Below, piece after piece: positions 30,903 through 42,631 of a stretch of DNA of 64,000 nt. The position numbers and the translations under genes were made by a program. The notes beneath the pieces were generated by a model. That model worked only from the letters and a program-made list of their open reading frames with translations. It was not told the origin of the DNA and ran no database searches. Origin of the DNA: Aquicella siphonis (GTDB lineage Bacteria > Pseudomonadota > Gammaproteobacteria > DSM-16500); NCBI RefSeq assembly GCF_902459485.1, contig NZ_LR699119.1, forward strand, positions 2,347,765-2,411,764. Direction: 5' to 3'. Position 1 is the first letter of the stretch. Each line of letters starts with the position of its first letter.

Positions 30903-32456
30903 ATGCAAGTCAAGCAATTAAGTCCAACAGAAATCAGCGAATTAATTAAACAACGTATCGAACATTTTGACCTGAAGCCCGAGGTTCGCACTGAAGGCAG
31001 CATCGTCAGCGTGAAAGACGGGGTCGTCCGTCTTTACGGTCTTGCAGATGTCATGCAGGGCGAAATGATCGAGTTTGCGGAGCATACATATGGTCTTGCT
31101 CTCAACCTGGAACGTGATTCCGTTGGTGCTGTTGTGCTTGGCCGCACCGACCACTTGTCTGAAGGCCAGACAGCAAAATGTACCGGCCGCATTCTTGAAG
31201 TTCCTGTTGGTGAAGCGCTGCTGGGACGCGTCGTGGACGCGTTAGGCAATCCCATTGACGGCAAAGGCGCGGTCCAGACCAAGCTGTCTTCGCCAATTGA
31301 AAAAGTAGCTCCGGGTGTTATCGCCCGCCAGCCTGTATCCCAACCCATGCAGACAGGCGTGAAAGCCATTGACTCCATGGTGCCAATCGGACGGGGCCAG
31401 CGTGAATTAATCATAGGCGACCGCCAGACCGGTAAAACCGCCATTGCGATAGACGCCATCATTAATCAGCGTGATACCGGCGTAAAATGTATTTATGTCG
31501 CCATCGGTCAAAAGGCTTCTTCTATCGCGGCCGTGGTACGCAAACTCGAAGAACACAATGCCTTGAAACATACCATTATCGTCGTCGCGACCGCTTCCGA
31601 TCCCGCCGCCATGCAATACATCGCCCCCTATGCCGGCTGTGCGATGGGTGAATATTTCCGGGACCGCGGTGAAGATGCGCTGATCATTTATGATGATCTT
31701 ACCAAGCAGGCATGGGCTTATCGTCAAATCTCCCTGCTGCTGCGCCGTCCGCCTGGCCGTGAAGCTTATCCTGGCGATATTTTTTATCTGCATTCACGCT
31801 TGCTGGAACGCGCATCCCGTGTCAACGCAGAATATGTGGAAAAAATGACTGACGGCAAGATCAAAGGCAAGACCGGATCGCTGACAGCGCTGCCTGTTAT
31901 TGAAACACAGGCTGGCGACGTGTCTGCGTTCGTGCCGACAAACGTCATCTCCATCACTGATGGTCAAATCTTCCTGGAAACCGACTTGTTTAATTCCGGC
32001 ATACGTCCTGCCATTAACGCGGGTCTGTCCGTGTCCCGTGTGGGCGGTGCCGCGCAAACCAAGATCATGAAAAAACTCGCCGGCGGAATTCGCATCGGCC
32101 AGGCGCAGTATCGTGAATTGGCGGCATTTTCTCAATTCATGTCGGATCTGGATGAAGCGACGCGCAAACAGCTTGAACGCGGTCAACGCATTACTGAAGT
32201 CATGAAACAGAAGCAATACATGCCTTTGTCTGTCGCTGAAATGGCAACGGTCTTGTTTGCCGCAGACCAGGGTTATCTTGATGACGTGCCAGTCAACCGT
32301 ATCGCTATTTTTGAACAGGAACTGATTAGCTATTTGCATGCAAAATACGGCGAATTCGTTGAACGCATCAACAAATCCGGCGATTACAACGATGAAATCG
32401 TGAATACCTTGCGTACGATTCTCGAATCATTCAAAGCCAACCAGTCTTGGGACTAA
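30903..32456 (+). CDS. atpA: ATP synthase F1 subunit alpha
   Basis: 517 residues from ATG 30903 (AAAGGTGA just upstream; an in-frame GTG three codons earlier is less likely). P-loop [13 protein letters not shown], catalytic-interface segment [17 protein letters not shown] and [17 protein letters not shown] are present. Non-catalytic nucleotide-binding subunit of F1. Confidence 0.98.
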   Translation: MQVKQLSPTEISELIKQRIEHFDLKPEVRTEGSIVSVKDGVVRLYGLADVMQGEMIEFAEHTYGLALNLERDSVGAVVLGRTDHLSEGQTAKCTGRILEVPVGEALLGRVVDALGNPIDGKGAVQTKLSSPIEKVAPGVIARQPVSQPMQTGVKAIDSMVPIGRGQRELIIGDRQTGKTAIAIDAIINQRDTGVKCIYVAIGQKASSIAAVVRKLEEHNALKHTIIVVATASDPAAMQYIAPYAGCAMGEYFRDRGEDALIIYDDLTKQAWAYRQISLLLRRPPGREAYPGDIFYLHSRLLERASRVNAEYVEKMTDGKIKGKTGSLTALPVIETQAGDVSAFVPTNVISITDGQIFLETDLFNSGIRPAINAGLSVSRVGGAAQTKIMKKLAGGIRIGQAQYRELAAFSQFMSDLDEATRKQLERGQRITEVMKQKQYMPLSVAEMATVLFAADQGYLDDVPVNRIAIFEQELISYLHAKYGEFVERINKSGDYNDEIVNTLRTILESFKANQSWD

Positions 32457-32468
32457 GGGGAAGCTAAA

Positions 32469-33332
32469 ATGGCTATTGCTAAAGAGATCCGCCTGAAAAT
32501 CCATAGCATCAAGAACACGCAAAAGATCACCAAAGCGATGGAAATGGTGGCGGCCAGCAAAATGCGCAAGACTCAAGACCGCATGGCCAAAGCCATACCT
32601 TATGCCAAAGAGATTTTAAAAGTCATCAACCATGTCGCCAGGGCGAACTCAGAATACCGCCACCCTTATATGGAAAAGCGTGAAATCAAGCGCGCGGGCT
32701 ATATTGTCATCACCACGGACAGGGGACTGTGCGGCGGATTGAACAGCAATCTTCTGAAATCAACCATCAAAGCCGTCAAGCAGGAAATGGATAACCAGGT
32801 AGAAGTGGATCTCTGCCTGATTGGCAGCAAGGCCATGCAGTTCTTCAAACGCATAGGCGGTAACGTTCTCGCCCATAAGCGTGACCTGGGTGACGCGCCA
32901 AGCGTGACAGACTTGATAGGCGTGGTACGCGTCATGCTGGATGCCTATCTAGAGAAAAAAATCGATGCCTTGTATATCTGCACCAATGAATTTGTAACCA
33001 CCATGCGTCAGGACCCTGTCATTCAGCAGGTGCTGCCGTTGACCGCATCCGAAGACACCGAGTTGCAGCATCACTGGGATTATATTTATGAACCTGATAA
33101 CGCACCCGAGCTGCTGGACAGGCTGCTCACGCGTTACATTGAATCCCAGGTTTACCGCGCGGTCATTGAAAATATTGCATGTGAGCAGGCTGCCCGCATG
33201 CTGGCCATGCGAAATGCCACCGACAATGCCGCCGAATTGATATCCAATTTGCAGCTGGTCTATAACAAGGCCAGACAGGCGTCGATTACACGCGAGTTGT
33301 CAGAAATCGTGGCGGGCGCATCAGTCATTTAG
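32469..33332 (+). CDS. atpG: ATP synthase F1 subunit gamma
   Basis: 287-residue central shaft. N-terminal helix [20 protein letters not shown] and C-terminal helix [25 protein letters not shown] are the rotor coiled-coil; [14 protein letters not shown] is the typical central motif. Length equals that of E. coli. Confidence 0.97.
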   Translation: MAIAKEIRLKIHSIKNTQKITKAMEMVAASKMRKTQDRMAKAIPYAKEILKVINHVARANSEYRHPYMEKREIKRAGYIVITTDRGLCGGLNSNLLKSTIKAVKQEMDNQVEVDLCLIGSKAMQFFKRIGGNVLAHKRDLGDAPSVTDLIGVVRVMLDAYLEKKIDALYICTNEFVTTMRQDPVIQQVLPLTASEDTELQHHWDYIYEPDNAPELLDRLLTRYIESQVYRAVIENIACEQAARMLAMRNATDNAAELISNLQLVYNKARQASITRELSEIVAGASVI

Positions 33333-33348
33333 TTTGGCGGTTTGAGTC

Positions 33349-33370
33349 TCTTTTCGCAGCGGCGAAAAGA
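33349..33370 (+). other. Hairpin in the atpG-atpD spacer
   Basis: A 9-bp perfect stem TCTTTTCGC/GCGAAAAGA with a 4-nt loop lies 17 nt after the atpG stop. The spacer here is 126 bp, whereas most other junctions in the operon are 5-20 bp. No T-tract follows, so an RNA-processing or stability site is more likely than a terminator. Confidence 0.5.
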
Positions 33371-33452
33371 CAAGAAGATGGTACAAAAAGCTTTTACGGC
33401 AACCATGCCATAAGAGCGGGGAAGTAGGCGAAAATGTTTTCTATTGAGGTAA

Positions 33453-35272
<1,820 letters not shown>

Positions 35273-35320
35273 CATTCATCACAGAGAGACTACAAAATGA
35301 TTACAAAAGGAGTTGGTGCC

Positions 35321-36427
35321 ATGGTCGATTCTATGAGTGACCGCCCAAGCAATTCCAAGCGCTATGCTCATCCGCATGTTCGCTACACTGTCGCTGACAG
35401 TCTGATGCGCTATGCTGAATTTCTTGGCTACGGGGATATCCACACCAAGATTGATGAAAAAACCGGTCTCAAGGCCATTGTCGCCATTCATAATCTGAAG
35501 CGCGGGCCCGCAATCGGGGGATGCCGCATGGTGGCCTACCAGACCATCGATAAAGCCATGGAAGATGTTCTCCGTCTCGGCTATATGATGAGTTACAAAG
35601 CAGCCATCAATAATCTTCCTCACGGCGGCGCAAAAGCTGTCATTATCAAACCCAAGGTCATCAAGGATCGCGAAGCCTTGTTTGAAAAATTCGGCGAGTT
35701 CGTCCAGGAATTGGGCGGCCGTTACATCACCGCCGTGGATAGCGGCACCAGTCCCGCTGAAATGGACATTATTGCCCGACGCACTTCATTCGTGACTTGC
35801 ACTACCGCGTCAGGTGCAGACAGCGACCCGTCACCCTTGACCGCATTGGGTGTACGCCGCGCCATTGAAGCTGCTGTCAAATTCAAGCTGGGACGGGACA
35901 CACTCGATGGCGTGCACGTTGCCATCCAGGGCGCCGGTCACGTGGGATATTACCTGGCACAGGAATTGCACGCGCTGGGCGCGAAGCTGACCATGTGTGA
36001 TATCAATCAGATAGCTTTGCAACGCTGCGTTGATGAGTTTGGCGTAAAAACCTGCGCCATCGATGAAATTTACAGCATTGACGCCGATGTATTCGCTCCC
36101 TGTGCCTTGGGAGCGGTCTTGAATATGAATACCATCAAGACATTAAAAGCGCACATCGTGGCAGGTTCAGCGAACAATCAACTGTCTCACTCACATTATG
36201 GCTCTCTGATGCATGAACGCGGAATCTTGTACGCTCCGGATTTTCTCATCAACGCCGGCGGCCTGATTCATGTCGCCGTACTGTATGGTCATGGCGACAT
36301 AAAAAAATCCCTTGAACAGATCAATAACATTTATGACACGGTGTACGATATTTACGAGCGCTCCTCAAGGGAAAATGTAGCGACCAATCAGATTGCGGAA
36401 ATGATCGCGCGCGAAAGATTACGCTAA
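35321..36427 (+). CDS. ldh: Leucine dehydrogenase (Glu/Leu/Phe/Val dehydrogenase family)
   Basis: About 368 residues from ATG 35321, which has AAAGGAG 8 nt upstream; an ATG at 35297 is possible. It catalyses NAD-dependent deamination of branched-chain amino acids to keto acids. The catalytic lysine is in GYMMSYKAAINNLPHGGAK, the second active-site region in ITAVDSGTSPAEMD, and the NAD fold begins VAIQGAGHVGYYLA. Amino-acid-fuelled intracellular relatives often carry such enzymes. It may be read through from atpC, as I see no terminator between them. Substrate (Leu against Phe/Val) is assigned by overall resemblance. Confidence 0.85.
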   Translation: MVDSMSDRPSNSKRYAHPHVRYTVADSLMRYAEFLGYGDIHTKIDEKTGLKAIVAIHNLKRGPAIGGCRMVAYQTIDKAMEDVLRLGYMMSYKAAINNLPHGGAKAVIIKPKVIKDREALFEKFGEFVQELGGRYITAVDSGTSPAEMDIIARRTSFVTCTTASGADSDPSPLTALGVRRAIEAAVKFKLGRDTLDGVHVAIQGAGHVGYYLAQELHALGAKLTMCDINQIALQRCVDEFGVKTCAIDEIYSIDADVFAPCALGAVLNMNTIKTLKAHIVAGSANNQLSHSHYGSLMHERGILYAPDFLINAGGLIHVAVLYGHGDIKKSLEQINNIYDTVYDIYERSSRENVATNQIAEMIARERLR

Positions 36428-36432
36428 TCATC

Positions 36433-36909
36433 ATGTCTGGTTGCGCTTGCGGTTCTGGCAAGTCCTATTCTGACTGCTGTGGTCCATTCATCAGCGGACA
36501 GGAACGCGCTCCCACGCCGGAAGCACTCATGCGGTCTCGTTACACGGCTTACACCCAGGCTGATATGGATTATATTGCTCGCACCATGAGGGGCGCGGCC
36601 AGCGAACACTTTGACGCCGAGTCCGCGCATAAATGGGCAAAGCGGTCGCGCTGGATCAAGCTGGAAGTCCTGCATGCTTCCATGGACGGGCAAAAAGGCT
36701 TCGTTGAATTTCGCGCACATTATTCCCTCGCAAACAAACTCTATGTATTGCATGAAATCAGCGAGTTTCATCTGGATCAAGGAGAATGGTATTACATAGA
36801 CGGGCAAACACCTCCTGTCGACTCAGCAAAAAAAACCATATCCGCCGGGAGAAATGAACCCTGTCCCTGCGGGAGCGGCAAAAAGTTTAAAAAATGCTGC
36901 GGGAAATAG
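36433..36909 (+). CDS. ychJ: YchJ-family SEC-C zinc-motif protein
   Basis: 158 residues with a SEC-C motif at each end: CACGSGKSYSDCCG at the N-terminus and CPCGSGKKFKKCCG at the C-terminus. The middle (TPEALMRSRYTAYTQADMDYI) is the YchJ NTF2-like domain. Function is unknown; the SEC-C motif binds zinc and is also found in SecA. It follows leucine dehydrogenase by 5 bp. Confidence 0.88.
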   Translation: MSGCACGSGKSYSDCCGPFISGQERAPTPEALMRSRYTAYTQADMDYIARTMRGAASEHFDAESAHKWAKRSRWIKLEVLHASMDGQKGFVEFRAHYSLANKLYVLHEISEFHLDQGEWYYIDGQTPPVDSAKKTISAGRNEPCPCGSGKKFKKCCGK

Positions 36910-36967
36910 GTTTGACATACTGCGTATCGTCGACTGATTTACTTTGTCATCGCGTCCAGCCATGATG

Positions 36968-37519
36968 TCATGGTTTGGCTCCTGAAACCGTACTTCCTGA
37001 AGGTTTGAAGTTTTCAATATTGACGGGCTGGGCAATGGATCCGCTCACCTTGTCAGAAATAATAACAGTCTGGTATTCCTGAGGTTCAGGGATGGGCAGG
37101 GTAAGAGACTCCGGGATAGGTTTGCCTGTCGGAGCAGGTACAACAGACGGCATGTCCGTCTGCAGAACAGGCGACGGTAGGGATGATGCTGGAATGGGAT
37201 CCATCTTGTTACTGAAAACATTGCCGGTTATCAAGTAAGAATTATCCGACCCTGAATTAAATAGATAGGGAGGGTTATTGAAAAACTGCTCCGCCGGTAT
37301 CGAGGAATAATTATATATAAGAAGCGGAGGAGAGCTGGTAATGGTAACAACGGGGATGAAAGGATTCGATTTATATTCGAAACTGCCGCTGCCTTGACCA
37401 TAGTACTGAATGGTATTCGTTGATTGCTGATAAGAATAGGCAAAAGCCACGCTCTCTTCTTTGAAAAAGGCGGAAAAGATGATGATTATGATGCCGCTTA
37501 AAAACCTGAACGCTTTCAT
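36968..37519 (-). CDS. Exported Ser/Pro-rich hypothetical protein
   Basis: 183 residues. A signal peptide (hydrophobic run about residues 8-27, ending near SVAFA) is followed by a low-complexity sequence rich in Ser, Pro, Asn and Tyr (YNYSSIPAEQFFNNPPYLF, PIPEPQEYQ) without cysteines or helices. It may be surface-exposed or periplasmic and disordered. No family recognised. It is convergent with ychJ and divergent from ybhB. Confidence 0.6.
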   Translation of the reverse strand: MKAFRFLSGIIIIIFSAFFKEESVAFAYSYQQSTNTIQYYGQGSGSFEYKSNPFIPVVTITSSPPLLIYNYSSIPAEQFFNNPPYLFNSGSDNSYLITGNVFSNKMDPIPASSLPSPVLQTDMPSVVPAPTGKPIPESLTLPIPEPQEYQTVIISDKVSGSIAQPVNIENFKPSGSTVSGAKP

Positions 37520-37669
37520 GTCAGTATCTTCGCTGTGTGCGGATATGCCCGGATGCAGAAACTGACGAGGAATGAAAAACTCTCTGATAAATCAAGAACT
37601 CAACACGGTTTTCCGGCTTTTCGCATTCCCCATTTCTAGTTTAAGTATAGCACCCGCCACCGGCTGAAA

Positions 37670-37699
37670 TTGACACGGGCTTGCCGCAGCCACTACAGT
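37670..37699 (+). promoter_or_regulatory. Sigma-70 promoter upstream of the PEBP gene
   Basis: TTGACA (37670-37675) is a perfect -35; TACAGT (37694-37699) follows after 18 bp. It supports translation start 37763 rather than the upstream open frame. A TATACT on the opposite strand at 37644-37649 might serve the divergent gene but has no good -35. Confidence 0.55.
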
Positions 37700-37762
37700 T
37701 ACAAGGTGCGAAGATTGTTTTCTAGCCGCGCTAACTCTGACAGAAAAAGGATAAAACAGAAG

Positions 37763-38332
37763 ATGAAATATCTGCCTGTTGTGCAAACCGCATTTTCAGC
37801 CAAATCATTGGCTGCCGCCAGGGTGTTGCTGCCATTGTTCTATGTGCTTTTGTCATTACCCCTGTGTGTTCATGCCGCAGGCAGCCTGACGCTGGATTCG
37901 ACATCGCTGGCTTATCAAGTGACCATCCCTGTGGATTACACCTGCGATGGAAAAGACATTTCACCCGAACTGGAATGGAAAAATCCACCAGCGAATACTC
38001 AATCCTATGTACTTATGCTTGCCGATCCCGATGCCCCTGGCGGAACTTTTTATCATTGGATTTTATATAACCTGCCGCCCGCTCTGACCAATTTACCGGA
38101 AGGTGCCAGCAGCCTGCCCAAGGGCGCGCTGACCGGTCAGAACAGCTTCGGAAAAAATCAGTATAACGGTCCGTGCCCGCCTTCAGGTACCTCGCATCGA
38201 TATGTATTCAGCATCTATGCTTTGAACACTGTTTTAAAACTGGCAAATGGCGCCGATGCTTATGCAGTAATACAGGCGATGCAGAATCATGTGATTGATG
38301 TCGCAGAATTGAAATTATCTTTTGGACATTAA
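37763..38332 (+). CDS. YbhB/YbcL family PEBP-like protein, exported
   Basis: 189 residues from ATG 37763. An N-terminal membrane/signal segment ends at LPLCVHAAG, so the protein is periplasmic. The PEBP (Raf-kinase-inhibitor-like) fold is shown by DGKDISPELEWKNPPANTQ, LADPDAPGGTFYHWILYNLP and YNGPCPPSGTSHRYVF. Biochemical role is unknown in bacteria. It ends 10 bp before psuK. Confidence 0.88.
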   Translation: MKYLPVVQTAFSAKSLAAARVLLPLFYVLLSLPLCVHAAGSLTLDSTSLAYQVTIPVDYTCDGKDISPELEWKNPPANTQSYVLMLADPDAPGGTFYHWILYNLPPALTNLPEGASSLPKGALTGQNSFGKNQYNGPCPPSGTSHRYVFSIYALNTVLKLANGADAYAVIQAMQNHVIDVAELKLSFGH

Positions 38333-38342
38333 AGAAAACAGC

Positions 38343-39317
38343 ATGAGCCGTCAGAATAAAAAAATTTACTGCCTGGGCGGAGCCAATATTGACTGCAAAT
38401 TCACCGCCATGAATGCCATTCATCCGGGCACTTCCAATCCCGTTGTATCACATTCCAGCTTTGGCGGTGTTGCCCGCAATGTCGCTGAAAACCTTTCACG
38501 CTGGACTCAAGATGTGCATTTGCAAACGGCGGTAGGCGGTGATCCGGCCGGACAGGTTTTATTATCTGCCGCACGTGAATGCGGCATCCATGTAGAGCGC
38601 AGCCTGATACTCGAATATGCCAATACAGCGCATTATTACGCAGTGATGGATCAGGATGGCAATTTGCAGGTAGCCTATGCCGACATGGGAATCTATGATC
38701 AGATTCCAACCGATTTGTTCATGAAAAACTGTGAACCCTGGCCTGAAAAAAGCCTGCTTTTCCTCGAAACCAATTTGCCGTCTAACCTGATATCAGCACT
38801 TATCCAGGCAGGGCAGGCGCATCAATGCCTGATTTGCATCGATCCTGTTTCGGTGCACAAGGCGGGAAAATTACCGCCGCACCTGGAAAATGTCTTTTTA
38901 ATCAAGCCTAATCAGGCGGAAATGGCCCGTCTCAGCGGAATGGATATTGCCTGTTTACGCGATTGCCGCCAGGCGGGATATCGTTTACTGGATAGAGGCG
39001 TTGAAAATATTGTTATCAGTCTGGGCGCATCCGGATATGTATTCATGAATAAAAACCAATGCCGTCACGTGTCTCCCCCGCGCATAGCTGAAATCAAAGA
39101 CGTTAACGGAGCAGGAGATGCATTTTGCGCGGGAATTATATACGGACTTCAACAAAATTATTCTATAATGCAGGCTTGTGAAATTGGCGCGGCGGCGGCC
39201 GCATTGACAATCCAGTCATATCAGACTGTCGCTCACGATATTTCTGCCTCATGTTTACAGACATCCATTGACAGGCATTATTTGAACCGGGAATACTCTC
39301 ATGCAGCAATTTTTTGA
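38343..39317 (+). CDS. psuK: Pseudouridine kinase (PfkB family)
   Basis: About 324 residues from ATG 38343; a TTG at 38322 is an alternative that would overlap the PEBP gene. PfkB sugar-kinase fold: N-terminal CLGGANIDCKF, the GGVARNVAENLSR motif, and C-terminal anion hole VNGAGDAFCAGI with the catalytic Asp. PfkB enzymes vary in substrate, but the overlapping downstream gene is pseudouridine-5'-phosphate glycosidase, so pseudouridine phosphorylation is the best call. The 3' end overlaps psuG by 17 bp. Confidence 0.88.
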   Translation: MSRQNKKIYCLGGANIDCKFTAMNAIHPGTSNPVVSHSSFGGVARNVAENLSRWTQDVHLQTAVGGDPAGQVLLSAARECGIHVERSLILEYANTAHYYAVMDQDGNLQVAYADMGIYDQIPTDLFMKNCEPWPEKSLLFLETNLPSNLISALIQAGQAHQCLICIDPVSVHKAGKLPPHLENVFLIKPNQAEMARLSGMDIACLRDCRQAGYRLLDRGVENIVISLGASGYVFMNKNQCRHVSPPRIAEIKDVNGAGDAFCAGIIYGLQQNYSIMQACEIGAAAAALTIQSYQTVAHDISASCLQTSIDRHYLNREYSHAAIF

Positions 39318-40206
39318 ATATTCAGAAGAAGTCAAACAAGCCATGATGGAAAAAAGGCCGTTGCTGGCGCTGGAATCCACTCTAATCACTCATGGCCTGC
39401 CGTTTCCCAAAAACCTGGAAACAGCTCTGGCGGTGGAAAAAATTGCCAGAGAAAACAGTGTCACGCCAGCCACCATCGCTATCATGAATGGAAAAATCCG
39501 GATTGGCCTGACCCACGCGGAGCTGGAGTCTCTGGTAGAGGACAAGCACGTGATGAAAGCCAGTACCCGCGATATCCCGTACCTTTTGAGTCAAAAGCTG
39601 AATGCCGGCACAACCGTCGCATCCACATTGTTCTGCGCTGATTTTGCCGGTATCAAGGTGTTTGCCACTGGTGGAATCGGCGGTGTGCATCGCGGGCAGG
39701 ATCAGGACATCTCTGCGGATCTGATCACATTGGCAAAGACACCCATGGCCGTCGTCTGCGCTGGCGCTAAAGCAATCCTGGACGTGCCCAAAACACTGGA
39801 ATTCCTGGAAACACATGGCGTGCCCGTCATTGGTTACCGCACGGAAACGTTTCCCGCATTTTATACCGCTGAAACAGATTATAAACTTTTCGCGCATGTG
39901 GATAATGTGACATCGCTCGCCAACCTCCTCAAGATACACTGGCAGCTTGGCATGTCCTCGGGTGTGCTCATTGCCAATCCCATTCCCTCCCCGGATGAAA
40001 TTCCTGCAGACATAATCGAACCCGCCATTTCCAGCGCCCTGAAACTGGCGGAGAAAAAAAATGTGCACGGAAAAGAAATCACGCCGTTTCTATTGTCTGA
40101 AATCGCAGCCGTCACTCAGGGGAAAAGCCTGCACGCCAATATCAATCTCATCATCAATAACGTGCGCCTGGGTGCGATGCTTGCACTGAAGATTAATGCG
40201 TTTTAG
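39301..40206 (+). CDS. psuG: Pseudouridine-5'-phosphate glycosidase
   Basis: 301 residues. It breaks the C-glycosidic bond of pseudouridine 5'-phosphate to give uracil and ribose 5-phosphate. Conserved elements are LALESTLITHGLPFPKN, GLTHAELESL, FATGGIGGVHRG and VIGYRTETFPAFY. It is translationally coupled to psuK. The pair lets a cell salvage pseudouridine from RNA turnover, its own or a host's. Confidence 0.94.
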   Translation: MQQFFEYSEEVKQAMMEKRPLLALESTLITHGLPFPKNLETALAVEKIARENSVTPATIAIMNGKIRIGLTHAELESLVEDKHVMKASTRDIPYLLSQKLNAGTTVASTLFCADFAGIKVFATGGIGGVHRGQDQDISADLITLAKTPMAVVCAGAKAILDVPKTLEFLETHGVPVIGYRTETFPAFYTAETDYKLFAHVDNVTSLANLLKIHWQLGMSSGVLIANPIPSPDEIPADIIEPAISSALKLAEKKNVHGKEITPFLLSEIAAVTQGKSLHANINLIINNVRLGAMLALKINAF

Positions 40207-40226
40207 TCATACCACACGGAGAATCC

Positions 40227-41117
40227 ATGCAGACCATAACCGCTTCCGTACCATCTCAAGAATCAGCTGAAAACGCCATCCTCACTTCAGCACAACAGCA
40301 TGCTTTTGCACAAGACGGTTTTTTAATCCTGGAAAATTTCATTTCTGATGACATCTGCGATCTTCTGATAAAGCGCGCTCAAATGCTGATTGATCAGTTC
40401 GAACCGGATGCGGTTAAAACCATTTTTTCCGCCAAAGATCAGCGTCATGCAAAAAATCAGTATTTTCTGGAATCCGGCGATAAAATTCATTTCTTTTTTG
40501 AGGAAGGCGCCATCGATATGCATGGCCAATTGATCAAGGAAAAATCTCTGTCCATCAATAAAATCGGCCACGCTTTGCATGACGTTGATCCTGTTTTCAA
40601 TTGTTTCAGCCGCATGCATAAAATCGCCAGTCTTGTCCGGGACGCCGGCGTTTCCCACCCGTTACTGCTGCAATCCATGTATATTTGCAAACAACCTTAT
40701 ATTGGCGGCGAAGTAACCTGCCATCAGGACAGCACATATATTTTTGTGAAAGACCAGCCTGTTCTGGGTCTCTGGTTCGCGCTGGAAGACGCGACGCTTG
40801 AAAACGGCTGCCTGTGGGCCATACCCGGCGGGCATCATGGCGGTCTCAAATCCAGGTCCATCCGCGACGTGAATGATAAGGTGTCAACCACCGTTTTTGA
40901 CAACACGCCCTGGCCGCTGGAAAAAATGGTTCCGCTTGAAGTGCCGCGCGGCAGTGTCATTTTATTGCATGGGCTGTCACCGCACATGAGCAAGGAAAAT
41001 ATTTCTTCCAAATCGCGGCATGCCTATACCCTGCATGTGATTTCCGGCCAGCATGAATACGCCAAAGACAACTGGTTACAGCGGTCCAGGGATTTTCCGC
41101 TAAAAGGATTTGTTTGA
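40227..41117 (+). CDS. Phytanoyl-CoA dioxygenase family protein (Fe(II)/2-oxoglutarate)
   Basis: 296 residues. The jelly-roll iron site is visible: HxD in TCHQDSTYIF (His166, Asp168) and a distal His (His248 or His253) in LLHGLSPHMSKEN, with Arg264 nearby for 2-oxoglutarate. GLWFALEDATLENGCLW-type sequence is characteristic of the PhyH family. Bacterial members hydroxylate diverse small molecules, so the substrate is unknown. It lies 20 bp after psuG and may share its transcript. An inverted repeat overlaps the stop codon. Confidence 0.85.
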   Translation: MQTITASVPSQESAENAILTSAQQHAFAQDGFLILENFISDDICDLLIKRAQMLIDQFEPDAVKTIFSAKDQRHAKNQYFLESGDKIHFFFEEGAIDMHGQLIKEKSLSINKIGHALHDVDPVFNCFSRMHKIASLVRDAGVSHPLLLQSMYICKQPYIGGEVTCHQDSTYIFVKDQPVLGLWFALEDATLENGCLWAIPGGHHGGLKSRSIRDVNDKVSTTVFDNTPWPLEKMVPLEVPRGSVILLHGLSPHMSKENISSKSRHAYTLHVISGQHEYAKDNWLQRSRDFPLKGFV

Positions 41118-41154
41118 TTGTTATTCCGGAAAAACCGCCGGAATAACAATCAAA
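41113..41154. terminator. Perfect inverted repeat at the end of the dioxygenase gene
   Basis: A 17-bp perfect stem (41113-41129 with 41138-41154) with an 8-nt loop; the TGA stop lies inside the left arm. It separates convergent genes and could act in both directions, but no T-tract follows on either strand. Confidence 0.55.
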
Positions 41155-41196
41155 AGGGGACATCCATCAGGTAATAAAAGTATATCCCTGGCCGTG

Positions 41197-41859
41197 TTAT
41201 CTTAAATACTTGCCAAACCACGCATTTGCCAGGTGAGATACCGCTTCAAGTTTGCCTGCCTCTTCAAAAAGATGCGTGGCGCCGGGCACAATTTCCAGTT
41301 TTTTTTCACAATGCATGGCATTGAATGCCTGCTGGTTAAGCTGAATGACTGTTTCATCCAGACCGCCGACTATAAGCAAAGTCGGAGCTTCAACATATCG
41401 CAAAGATTCGCCTGCAAGATCCGGCCGACCGCCCCTGGAAACCACCGCGCGTACCAAATCAGCGGCTTGCGCTGCTGCCACCAGCGCAGCGCCCCCGCCT
41501 GTGCTGGCACCAAAATATCCCAAAGGCAGTTTTTTCAGAGCAGGATTCTTCACTATCCACCGGGTGACCGAAATCAGTCTTTCAGCGAGAAATCCTATAT
41601 CAAAACGATACTGTGAAGTCTGCGTGTCGACTTCATCTTCATCGGGTGTCAGAAGATCAAACAATAGCGTGGCGATTTTGACTTTTTGCAATTCACGCGC
41701 AATAAACTGGTTGCGCGGACTAAAGCGGCTGCTACCGCTGCCATGCGCGAACAAGACTATGCCTTTTGCGCCTTCAGGGATGTGCAGCAAACCATCCAGC
41801 TGTGTGTCTTCGCTGGGAATGCTGACGGGATATTCGGTGTCGACGAGAAATTCCACCAT
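41197..41859 (-). CDS. Alpha/beta hydrolase (dienelactone hydrolase-like)
   Basis: 220 residues. Oxyanion region LFAHGSGSSRFSPRN, nucleophile elbow GASTGGGAAL, acid in GGLDETV and His in PGATHLFEEAG give a complete Ser-Asp-His triad. No signal peptide, so it is cytoplasmic. Its upstream neighbour is a phosphoribosyltransferase-like gene, 23 bp away, a pairing that recurs in bacteria, sometimes as a fusion. Substrate unknown. Confidence 0.82.
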   Translation of the reverse strand: MVEFLVDTEYPVSIPSEDTQLDGLLHIPEGAKGIVLFAHGSGSSRFSPRNQFIARELQKVKIATLLFDLLTPDEDEVDTQTSQYRFDIGFLAERLISVTRWIVKNPALKKLPLGYFGASTGGGAALVAAAQAADLVRAVVSRGGRPDLAGESLRYVEAPTLLIVGGLDETVIQLNQQAFNAMHCEKKLEIVPGATHLFEEAGKLEAVSHLANAWFGKYLR

Positions 41860-41882
41860 ACGTAATCCTTTTATTTGACGGC

Positions 41883-42539
41883 CTAGTGTATATGTGTAAA
41901 CGAACGCGACCGAGTTAAAAGATCGCGTACTTCTTCATCTTCAGTTTGTGAAAAATCTTCATACCATGCTCCCACCGCGTAAAAATGCAAAGGACGCCGG
42001 GGGCAAACCAGTCGGTCCATTAATGGGAGCATGTGCTCACACATGAATTTGTCCGCAACAGGCACGGCGACAATGATCGCTGCTGGCTGCGATTTTCTTA
42101 AAGCCTTGATGGCGGCGCGCATGGTAGCGCCTGTGGCAATACCGTCATCCACCAGAATGATGGTTTTGTTTTTCAGGGATGGAAAAGCATGATCTCCGCG
42201 GTATGACACTTCCCGGCGTTTCAATTCCTTTTTTTCTTCTTCGATAATTTGATCGATGGCGTCTTTCGGGATTCCCAGCTCCGAAATGATATCTTCATTG
42301 AATACACAAGTATCGCCCATGGCGATGGCGCCCATGGCCAATTCACTGTGCCCGGGCACGCCCAGTTTACGGACAATAAAGACATCAAGAGGCACATGCA
42401 GGGCTTTTGCGATTTCAAACGCAACCGGCACACCGCCGCGCGGCAGGGCAAGAACGACAACGTCATCACGGTCAGCGTATTCCATCAGCTCTGCCGCAAG
42501 GATTTCACCCGCTTCAATACGATTTCTATATTTTTCCAT
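41883..42539 (-). CDS. Phosphoribosyltransferase-domain protein
   Basis: About 218 residues from ATG 42539 (MEKYRNRIEAGEILA matches the usual family start). The frame extends to an ATG at 42590, but a TATAAT on the same strand (42578-42573) lies between the two, favouring the shorter form. The PRPP-binding loop is IILVDDGIATGATMRAAIKAL; ALPRGGVPVAFEIA is the second PRTase motif. This subgroup sits next to a dienelactone-hydrolase-like gene and has no established substrate. Confidence 0.82.
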   Translation of the reverse strand: MEKYRNRIEAGEILAAELMEYADRDDVVVLALPRGGVPVAFEIAKALHVPLDVFIVRKLGVPGHSELAMGAIAMGDTCVFNEDIISELGIPKDAIDQIIEEEKKELKRREVSYRGDHAFPSLKNKTIILVDDGIATGATMRAAIKALRKSQPAAIIVAVPVADKFMCEHMLPLMDRLVCPRRPLHFYAVGAWYEDFSQTEDEEVRDLLTRSRSFTHIH

Positions 42540-42631
42540 AATCTTATCCGGCCGCTCTGAGTTCCTCTCTAAATTATAGTATGAGCCCATAAATCTTCAC
42601 GCACAAGGCAAAGGAAGCCGATTCGCCAAAG

